Shown here one piece after another: positions 14,826 to 19,472 of a stretch of DNA of 19,472 nt. The translations under genes and the position numbers were made by a program. How positions within the stretch are numbered: position 1 is the stretch's first letter; each line of letters opens with the position of its first letter. The notes beneath the pieces are model-generated. The model was not told the DNA's origin. It made no database searches and saw only the letters and a program-made list of their open reading frames with translations. Origin of the DNA: JANYCG01 sp031428695 (lineage in GTDB: Bacteria > Pseudomonadota > Gammaproteobacteria > Burkholderiales > Burkholderiaceae_C); NCBI GenBank assembly GCA_031428695.1, contig JANOYE010000056.1:1-19472 (forward strand), given 5' to 3'.

Positions 14826-15494
14826 TCAGGCCGGTGGGGCTGTGCCGCTGTAGGCGCCCACCAAGCTGAGCAGGTGCGCGCGCTGCCCAGGTTCGAGGTA
14901 GGGTACCAGCAGGTTCAAGACATGGTGCGCACCGCGCAAGAGCGCGCCCTGAGCGCTTTCGGGCTCCAGCGCGCGCCGCGGGTCGCGCACATATTCGAAA
15001 CTCAGCCAGTAGGTGAGCACCACGACCATGCTGGTGGCGGTGGGCTCCAGCTCGCGTGAATCAATGCTCACAGCGCCTGCGCGGCTCATGCCGTCCAGCA
15101 TCACCCGGATGGCGCGGGTCTTGTTTTTGAGAACTGACTGAAAATGGGTTTCCAGACGCCGGTTTTTGGACAGCAGATCGTTCAGGTCGCGGTAGAGAAA
15201 GCGGTATTGCCAGATCAACTCAAACAGGCTGTGCATGAAAAACCAGGCATCTTCGACGTCGCGCACGCCGTCGCTGGCGTTGAGCAATTCATTCAGCGAG
15301 CGCTCGTAACGGTCAAACAGCGAGTTGATCAGCTCGTCTTTGGCGGGGTAGTGGTAATACAGGTTGCCGGGGCTGATGTTCAGCTCGGCTGAAATCAAAG
15401 TCGTCGAAACATTGGGCTCGCCGAAGCGGTTGAACAGCTCCAGTGTGACTTCAAGAATTCGCTCTGCGGTGCGTCGGGGCGCTTTTTTTACCAT
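14826..15494 (-). CDS. TetR-family transcriptional regulator
   Basis: A 222-aa regulator. The N-terminal TetR helix-turn-helix covers about residues 8-55, with ERILEVTLELFNRFGEPNVS followed by recognition segment ISAELNISPGNLYYHYPAKD. The large helical C-terminal part (about 60-210) is the ligand-binding and dimer domain and is rich in aromatic and basic residues (SLFELIWQYRFLYRDL). TetR proteins of this length next to acyl-CoA ligase, phasin and acyl-CoA reductase genes often sense acyl-CoA or fatty acids, so control of the adjacent ligase and perhaps of the phasin/reductase region is a reasonable inference. It is followed on the same strand by the ligase gene and preceded by the phasin gene. 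The start at 15494 places MVKKAPRRTAER directly before the HTH, as expected. Confidence 0.9.
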   Translation of the reverse strand: MVKKAPRRTAERILEVTLELFNRFGEPNVSTTLISAELNISPGNLYYHYPAKDELINSLFDRYERSLNELLNASDGVRDVEDAWFFMHSLFELIWQYRFLYRDLNDLLSKNRRLETHFQSVLKNKTRAIRVMLDGMSRAGAVSIDSRELEPTATSMVVVLTYWLSFEYVRDPRRALEPESAQGALLRGAHHVLNLLVPYLEPGQRAHLLSLVGAYSGTAPPA

Positions 15495-15559
15495 TGGAAT
15501 TGCCAGTTGAGCCTCTGGCGCATTCTAGGCGCGCAATTCACGCCCACACACCAGCCCGG

Positions 15560-16084
15560 TTAAGCCGTTTTCTGTGCGCGCTTTGCCGGTGCCTTGGTAG
15601 GCGCCTTTGCGGCAGTCTTTAGAGGCGCCTTGGCGGTCGCCTTTGCCGGCGCTTTGCCAGACAGCGCTTTGACGCTTTTATTGAGCTCGTCAATCCGGGC
15701 CACCAATGCATCGACATCTTTTGACGAGGGCACGCCGAGTTTTTTCAGCGCCTTGGCCACCCGTTCCTCGAAGATGGATTCCAGCTTGTCCCACTGGCCA
15801 GTGGCCTTGGAGCTGATGCCGCCTGCCATGGCCGTCATGCGGCTGGTTGCCTCGGAGAGTTTCTCCTCGGCCGCCGCCTGGGTTTTGCGTTGCAGGGTGG
15901 TGCCTTCTTTGACCAACGCCTCGAAAGCCTTGGTGCCTTCGGCCTGCGCCTTGGCGAATGCACCCAAACCGGCTTGCCAAATCTGCTGCGCCGAGTCTTT
16001 CACCGCGCCGGGTAAATGCAGGCCGTGCAGACCAGCGCCGCCCGTTGATTTTTCTGCAGCGTTTTTCACAATCTTCTTCACCAT
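15560..16084 (-). CDS. Phasin / polyhydroxyalkanoate granule-associated protein (PhaF/PhaI-like)
   Basis: A 174-aa granule-surface protein of the PhaI/PhaF type. A helical, mildly amphipathic core spans about residues 20-135: SAQQIWQAGLGAFAKAQAEG near the start, then FEALVKEGTTLQRKTQAAAE and ESIFEERVAKALKKLGVPSS, with DVDALVARIDELNKSVKAL as a short coiled-coil-like end. The last ~36 residues are a Lys/Ala/Pro tail with KAPAK-like repeats, resembling the histone-H1-like DNA-binding tail of Pseudomonas PhaF, though shorter. Phasins coat PHA granules, and some coat neutral-lipid droplets. The start at 16084 is set by GGAG six nucleotides upstream on the minus strand; the open frame continues upstream but looks non-coding. 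It is divergent from the fatty acyl-CoA reductase (263-nt gap), which suggests shared control of storage lipid synthesis and packaging. Confidence 0.88.
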   Translation of the reverse strand: MVKKIVKNAAEKSTGGAGLHGLHLPGAVKDSAQQIWQAGLGAFAKAQAEGTKAFEALVKEGTTLQRKTQAAAEEKLSEATSRMTAMAGGISSKATGQWDKLESIFEERVAKALKKLGVPSSKDVDALVARIDELNKSVKALSGKAPAKATAKAPLKTAAKAPTKAPAKRAQKTA

Positions 16085-16112
16085 GGGAGGCTCCTTGAAT
16101 TGGGTTGGGCAG

Positions 16113-16140
16113 GGTGTCAAGTTGACTTTACTGGTGTCAA
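16113..16140. promoter_or_regulatory. Direct repeats upstream of the phasin gene
   Basis: GGTGTCAA occurs at 16113-16120 and 16133-16140, exactly 20 bp apart (about two helical turns), within the 5' leader of the minus-strand phasin gene. Spacing on one face of the helix is typical of a regulator binding twice. Read on the minus strand, each repeat is TTGACACC and so carries a TTGACA -35-like hexamer, but no matching -10 box was found. Confidence 0.4.
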
Positions 16141-16243
16141 TCATCGCAGAGTAGGGGGAGGCTACTAAAACGGCACAAAAAATTGATGACGGGAGGGCTC
16201 TGGTTTTGGTTGAGGGAGCCGACACCCAGACCCGACTGGCCTC

Positions 16244-16267
16244 CACCTAAGGGGTTTTCTCTAGGTG
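16244..16267. promoter_or_regulatory. Inverted repeat in the phasin/reductase divergent region
   Basis: CACCTA-12 nt-TAGGTG, 6-bp perfect arms, about 80 nt before the reductase start. It could be a TetR-type operator for the divergent phasin and reductase genes, one of which lies next to tetR. Short arms make this weak evidence. Confidence 0.3.
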
Positions 16268-16347
16268 AGCTTGTCAGTTACTATCAGCAAAATCAGGCGC
16301 TACCCGTCTGAAAACCTCTTCAGCGGCAGTTTTAATTGGAGCAAAAC

Positions 16348-18354
16348 ATGCAGTATTTCGTCACTGGCGCCACCGGTTTTATTGGCAAGCGGCTCGTCAA
16401 AAAATTGCTGGAGCGCAAAGGCTCGGTGGTGCATTTTCTGATGCGGGAGGCGAGCAAGGACAAAGTTGCCAGCTTGCGCGAGTATTGGGGTGTGAGCGCC
16501 GCTCGCGCAGTGCCGGTGCATGGCGATTTGACGAGCAAGAAACTGGGCGTGTCGGCTGAAAACATCAAGGCGCTCAAAGGCCAGATCGACCATTTCTACC
16601 ACCTCGCCGCCATCTACGACCTGGGTGCAGACGAGGAAAGCCAAATCGCCGTCAACATCGAAGGCACCCGCAACACCTGCGATTTGGCCAAAGCCATAGA
16701 CGCAGGGCAGTTCCACCACGTGAGCAGCATCGCCGCTGCCGGCCTTTACGAGGGCGTGTTCCGCGAAGACATGTTTGACGAGGCGGAGAACTACGAGCAC
16801 CCGTATTTCATGACCAAACATGAGAGCGAAAAAATCGTGCGCAAAGAATACAAAGGCGCCTGGACGGTCTATCGCCCCGCCATGGTGGTGGGCGACAGCA
16901 CCACGGGCGAGATGGACAAGATCGACGGCCCGTATTACCTCTTCAAACTGATCCAGCGCATGCGCCAGATCTTGCCGCCTTGGATGCCCTCGGTGGGCCT
17001 GGAAGGCGGCAGGCTCAACATCGTGCCGGTGGATTTTGTCGTCAACGCGCTGGACTACATCAGCCACGGCAAGGCCACCACCAAGGGCAAGTGTTTCCAC
17101 CTGGTAGACCCGGTGGGTTACCGGGTCGGCGACGTGCTGGGCATCTTCACCAAGGCGGCTCATGCGCCCAAGATGAACCTGTTTGTCAACGCGGCGCTGT
17201 TGGGTTTTATCCCCAAGAGCGTGAAAAAGGGCTTGATGGCGCTGGCACCCGTGCGTCGTGTTTACAGAGCCGTCATGAAAGACATCGGCATCCCCGAAGA
17301 CATGATGGCGTTCATCAACTACCCCACCCGTTTTGACTGCCGTGAAACCGAGGCGGCGCTCAAGGGCAGCGGCATTGTGGTGCCCAATTTGCATGACTAC
17401 GCCTGGCGCCTGTGGGACTACTGGGAGCGCCACCTGGATCCAGCCCTCTTCATCGACCGCAGCTTGCGCGGCACCGTGGGCGGCAAGGTCGTGCTGATCA
17501 CCGGCGGCTCCTCTGGCATTGGGCTTTCGGCTGCCTGCCGATTCGCCGAAGCGGGCGCCATCACCGTGATCTGTGCGCGCGGTGAAGACCAGTTGGCCGA
17601 AGCGAAGAAAACCATCGAAGAGGCCGGCGGCAAAGGCGCCCAAGTCTTCACCTACCAAGTGGATATTGTCAACGAGGCCGATTGCGCGGACTTTGTGAAG
17701 AAGATGGAAGACAACCACGGCGGTGTGGATTTCCTTATCAACAATGCAGGCCGCTCGATCCGCCGCGCCATCGAAGCCAGCTACGACCGTTTCCACGACT
17801 TTGAACGCACTATGGCACTCAACTACTTTGGTGCACTGCGCATCACCATGGGCCTGCTGCCTGGCATGGTCGCCAAACGCAAAGGCCATGTGGTGAACAT
17901 CAGCTCGATCAGCGTGCTGGTCAACGCGCCACGTTTCGCCGCCTACGTGGCCAGCAAAGCCGCACTGGATGCCTGGACGAGTTGCGCCGCCAGCGAATAC
18001 GCCGACCAGGGCGTGACGTTCACCACCATCAACATGCCCCTGGTGCGCACGCCAATGACGGCGCCCACCAAAATTTACGACAGCATGCCCTTGCTGATGC
18101 CCGAGGAAGCCGCCGCCATGCTGGTCGAGGCCTGCGTGGACAAACCCGTGCGCATCGCCACGCGCCTGGGCAAAGCCGTGGAGTTGCTGCACGATATCTC
18201 GCCGCGCATCGCGCAAATCCTGATGAACACGACATTCCGCATGTTCCCGGACAGCGCGGCAGCCAAAGGTGTGAAAGGCGAGAAGTCTGCGAAACCGGCG
18301 CTGTCACCTGAGGCGATTGCGATGTCGGAGATGATGCGGGGGATTCATTTCTAA
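16348..18354 (+). CDS. Fatty acyl-CoA/acyl-ACP reductase, two-domain SDR (Maqu_2507-like)
   Basis: A 668-aa fusion of two short-chain dehydrogenase domains. Residues 1 to about 365 are an extended SDR of the fatty acyl-CoA reductase type: NAD(P)-binding GATGFIG at 7-13, VHGDLTSKKLG, and active-site Tyr153-x3-Lys157 (YFMTK). Residues about 378-630 are a classical SDR: TGGSSGIG at 385-392, NNAGRSIRR, and a Ser520/Tyr533/Lys537 catalytic set. Domain order, length and long conserved stretches (GEMDKIDGPYY, GRLNIVPVDFVV, FHDFERTMALNYFG, FTTINMPLVRTPM, MRGI near the end) match the Marinobacter enzyme Maqu_2507, which reduces acyl-CoA or acyl-ACP through the aldehyde to fatty alcohol with NADPH. The start is ATG 16348, with GGAG seven nucleotides upstream. 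Supplying fatty alcohol to the WS/DGAT at 9954 is the likely role. A diverged copy of part of this gene appears at 19401-19472. Confidence 0.92.
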   Translation: MQYFVTGATGFIGKRLVKKLLERKGSVVHFLMREASKDKVASLREYWGVSAARAVPVHGDLTSKKLGVSAENIKALKGQIDHFYHLAAIYDLGADEESQIAVNIEGTRNTCDLAKAIDAGQFHHVSSIAAAGLYEGVFREDMFDEAENYEHPYFMTKHESEKIVRKEYKGAWTVYRPAMVVGDSTTGEMDKIDGPYYLFKLIQRMRQILPPWMPSVGLEGGRLNIVPVDFVVNALDYISHGKATTKGKCFHLVDPVGYRVGDVLGIFTKAAHAPKMNLFVNAALLGFIPKSVKKGLMALAPVRRVYRAVMKDIGIPEDMMAFINYPTRFDCRETEAALKGSGIVVPNLHDYAWRLWDYWERHLDPALFIDRSLRGTVGGKVVLITGGSSGIGLSAACRFAEAGAITVICARGEDQLAEAKKTIEEAGGKGAQVFTYQVDIVNEADCADFVKKMEDNHGGVDFLINNAGRSIRRAIEASYDRFHDFERTMALNYFGALRITMGLLPGMVAKRKGHVVNISSISVLVNAPRFAAYVASKAALDAWTSCAASEYADQGVTFTTINMPLVRTPMTAPTKIYDSMPLLMPEEAAAMLVEACVDKPVRIATRLGKAVELLHDISPRIAQILMNTTFRMFPDSAAAKGVKGEKSAKPALSPEAIAMSEMMRGIHF

Positions 18355-18368
18355 AGTGAAGTGTTTGG

Positions 18369-18401
18369 CCGTGGGGGCGCTATTTCACGTGGTCTTTTTT
18401 T
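18369..18401 (+). terminator. Possible Rho-independent terminator after the acyl-CoA reductase
   Basis: CCGTG pairs with CACG(T)G across a 12-nt loop (one bulged T), followed by GTC and seven Ts, starting 15 nt after the reductase stop. The stem is short, so confidence is modest. The rest of the 237-nt gap up to 18591 shows no credible gene: a plus-strand frame at 18361-18666 is open but has no ribosome site or recognisable sequence and overlaps the DUF5615 gene. Confidence 0.4.
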
Positions 18402-18591
18402 GGGGCATGTTGTCGGCTATGTTCACTTTCGGGATAGCGGTCTTGAGTGCTTTATTTGGAGCGGATTGATAGGCTACCGAGCTCGCCCAAGTTCGCCGCA
18501 ATCAAGGGCGTCGCCTACTTTTGTCCTGCACTCAACCTACCGACCGGCTTGCGTCCAATGCGAAACGAAGATAGGTAGCACCTTCTGTGTG

Positions 18592-18927
18592 CTAACCGAT
18601 CAGTTCGACACACGCTTCTTCCCCTTCGAACAGGGCTGCTTCAATCCGAGTTTGATTGTTCAATAGGATGCCTAAAGTTGCCGCGCGCGAAAGGTTGGCA
18701 GTTCGCAGCCAGATGACCTGCGGTGGCTGGCCTTTGAGCTGCGAAAGCTCCAAAAAGTCAGCATCCCGGGTGACGATGACATAAGCATGGGCTCTCGCAA
18801 ATTCCCAGATGGCAATGTCCTGCTGGGCTTCCAGCCCGACTAGAGCGACTTGCGTGCTGTCCGGATAGGCTTGTTGCAGGAAGGGTACGAGGCGCCGCGA
18901 AAGGTTCTCGTCCAACAGGAGCTTCAC
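18592..18927 (-). CDS. DUF5615 family PIN-like protein (putative toxin)
   Basis: A 111-aa protein of the DUF5615/PIN-like family. It begins KLLLDENLSRRL, with the acidic Asp-Glu pair characteristic of the family, and continues through IAIWEFARAHAYVIVTRDAD, whose Asp residues would complete a PIN-like acidic metal site, and QVIWLRTANLS. Members are usually the downstream partner of a small DUF433 protein and are predicted nucleases in type II toxin-antitoxin pairs; activity is generally predicted rather than shown. Its start overlaps the DUF433 stop by 4 nt (ATGA), as expected for co-translated partners. The module lies between the reductase and the icmF-like leader, on the opposite strand to both, suggesting insertion as a cassette. 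Confidence 0.85.
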   Translation of the reverse strand: MKLLLDENLSRRLVPFLQQAYPDSTQVALVGLEAQQDIAIWEFARAHAYVIVTRDADFLELSQLKGQPPQVIWLRTANLSRAATLGILLNNQTRIEAALFEGEEACVELIG

Positions 18928-19142
18928 GCTGCAACCAGGGTGGTCACGCGATGCTCACGGTCTGCGGCGTATGCCAGCGCAGCCAGAATGTCGGCCGTCT
19001 CCAGCTCAGGGAAGTCGTCCAGAATCTCCGCCTGTGGCATGCCCGACGCGAGCATGGACAGGATGTCGTACACGGTTATGCGCAACCCCCGAATGCACGG
19101 TTTGCCGCCTCGTTTACCGGGTTCCAGGGTGATCCTGTCCAT
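18924..19142 (-). CDS. DUF433 family protein (putative antitoxin)
   Basis: A 72-aa protein with the DUF433 signature: ITLEPGKRGGKPCIRGLRIT, then VYDILSMLASGMPQAEILDD and FPELETADILAALAYAADRE. The fold is a small helix-turn-helix-like domain, consistent with an antitoxin that binds DNA and its own promoter. It comes first in the pair with DUF5615 and overlaps it by 4 nt. GGAG lies about eight nucleotides before the ATG on the minus strand, and a promoter with good hexamers lies just upstream (19177-19206). Assignment as antitoxin rests on family and gene order, not on demonstrated activity. Confidence 0.87.
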   Translation of the reverse strand: MDRITLEPGKRGGKPCIRGLRITVYDILSMLASGMPQAEILDDFPELETADILAALAYAADREHRVTTLVAA

Positions 19143-19176
19143 ATCTTCGCTCCGATGGTTTTGACCTGAAAATGTG

Positions 19177-19206
19177 ATTATCGGCCTGAGCGGCCCGGGT
19201 TGGCAA
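19177..19206 (-). promoter_or_regulatory. Predicted sigma-70 promoter for the DUF433/DUF5615 pair
   Basis: On the minus strand TTGCCA (19206-19201) and GATAAT (19182-19177) are separated by 18 bp, five of six matches each to the -35 and -10 consensus. Transcription would start about 27-30 nt before the DUF433 ATG at 19142. Confidence 0.55.
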
Positions 19207-19236
19207 AATGGTCGCGCTAGACCGCTTTGCGCTATG

Positions 19237-19260
19237 ATTGACGTTTACGTAAACGTCAAT
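19237..19260. promoter_or_regulatory. Perfect 24-bp palindrome, LiuR-type operator candidate
   Basis: ATTGACGTTTAC followed by GTAAACGTCAAT is a perfect 24-bp palindrome 46 nt upstream of the icmF-like ATG. Its ACGTnnACGT-rich core resembles, from memory, operators of the MerR-family regulator LiuR, which controls branched-chain amino acid and acyl-CoA degradation genes in proteobacteria. The icmF context (isobutyryl-CoA mutase) fits. The palindrome is seen directly; the regulator name is inference. Confidence 0.7.
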
Positions 19261-19306
19261 TGAAAAATCGGGCTCGTCAGCCCGCGAACCTGGAAGGCCG
19301 CCCGCC

Positions 19307-19405
19307 ATGACCAACCTCTCCGCCGACTACAAGGCGCTTGCCAACTACCGCCCCACGAACAAGGTGCGTTTTGTCACTGCCGCCAGCCTGTTCGACGGGC
19401 ATGAC
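19307..19405 (+). pseudogene. icmF: N-terminal fragment of icmF (fused isobutyryl-CoA mutase), cut at a chimeric junction
   Basis: The first ~32 codons read MTNLSADYKALANYRPTNKV, then RFVTAASLFDGHD. This is the start of IcmF, the fused coenzyme-B12 isobutyryl-CoA mutase with its G-protein chaperone, whose N-terminal B12-binding domain normally continues from FDGHD into AAINIMRRI-like sequence. Instead, after about 19400, the frame becomes unrelated (HQDLRQHAAFDARR), because the DNA has switched to acyl-CoA reductase sequence in another frame. A GGAAGG ribosome site lies 10 nt before ATG 19307, so the left part looks like a genuine gene start. Whether the break is a real rearrangement or an assembly error cannot be told here. 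If it is an error, a full ~1,090-aa gene would follow. Confidence 0.7.
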
Positions 19406-19472
19406 GGCGCCCACCAAGATTTACGACAGCATGCCGCTTTTGATGCCCGAAGAAGCCGCCGACATGATCATC
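19401..19472 (+). pseudogene. Fragment of a second fatty acyl-CoA reductase gene, truncated by the window end
   Basis: These 72 bp align without gaps to 18055-18126 of the reductase gene, matching at 62 of 72 positions. In that frame they read MTAPTKIYDSMPLLMPEEAA then DMII. Most differences are synonymous, and the amino acid changes are conservative or mild (A to D, L to I, V to I). This is the pattern of a functional paralogue or orthologue, not of sequencing error. The frame is different from the icmF leader just upstream, so no fusion protein of the two would result. The fragment corresponds to residues 570-593 of the reductase; nothing upstream of that point is present here. Confidence 0.8.

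Noticed and set aside
16300..18216. A 638-aa open frame on the minus strand opposite the acyl-CoA reductase
   Set aside because: It mirrors the reductase codons (His/Ala/Gly-rich antisense composition), has no ribosome site and no recognisable domain, while the plus strand encodes a clear two-domain enzyme.
18361..18666. A 101-aa plus-strand open frame after the reductase
   Set aside because: No ribosome site, no family resemblance, and it overlaps the 3' end of the better supported DUF5615 gene.

Overview
The window looks like the chromosome of a betaproteobacterium, most likely Burkholderiales near Comamonadaceae (Rhodoferax/Polaromonas-type). The base composition is high in GC. Protein families and gene styles fit that group: a 2-aminobenzoyl-CoA pathway, a DUF2265-type aminopeptidase, short PHA-granule proteins and a TTGGGGTCAGACC-type REP sequence. 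This placement is inferred from family recognition, not from a marker gene. No rRNA, tRNA, CRISPR array or intact insertion sequence was seen.

Left part (24-8862): a tight run of eight plus-strand genes. The first five form an aerobic CoA-thioester pathway for anthranilate or a similar amino/hydroxybenzoate: a two-domain flavin monooxygenase/Old-Yellow-Enzyme fusion, a MarR regulator, an enoyl-CoA hydratase relative, a 2-aminobenzoate-CoA ligase and a RidA-like protein. Coupling is close, with a 4-nt ATGA overlap and a 2-nt gap. The last three are a lipoprotein zinc aminopeptidase, a PHA-system protein and a family III CoA-transferase. An unrecognised 154-aa gene follows behind an 8-bp-arm inverted repeat.

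Middle and right (9530-18354): a neutral-lipid storage neighbourhood. It holds an acyl-CoA-binding protein, a WS/DGAT wax ester synthase, a GST plus VOC pair, an acyl-CoA synthetase with a TetR regulator, a phasin with a Lys/Ala/Pro tail, and a 668-aa two-domain fatty acyl-CoA reductase closely resembling the Marinobacter enzyme Maqu_2507. Together these could activate fatty acids, reduce acyl-CoA to fatty alcohol, esterify the alcohol to wax ester and coat the granule. This is a plausible wax-ester route in a lineage better known for PHA. A 90-bp REPIN sits exactly between the convergent VOC and acyl-CoA synthetase genes, and its two ends contain both stop codons.

Right end (18592-19472): a DUF433/DUF5615 toxin-antitoxin-like pair, then a perfect 24-bp palindrome resembling operators of branched-chain-acyl-CoA regulators (LiuR type), then the first ~32 codons of an icmF-like gene (fused isobutyryl-CoA mutase). 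That gene switches abruptly, at a short microhomology, into a 72-bp piece about 86% identical to the reductase gene at 18055-18126, in a different frame. The junction is either a true rearrangement involving a second reductase paralogue or an assembly chimera at a contig end; it should not be read as a normal gene.
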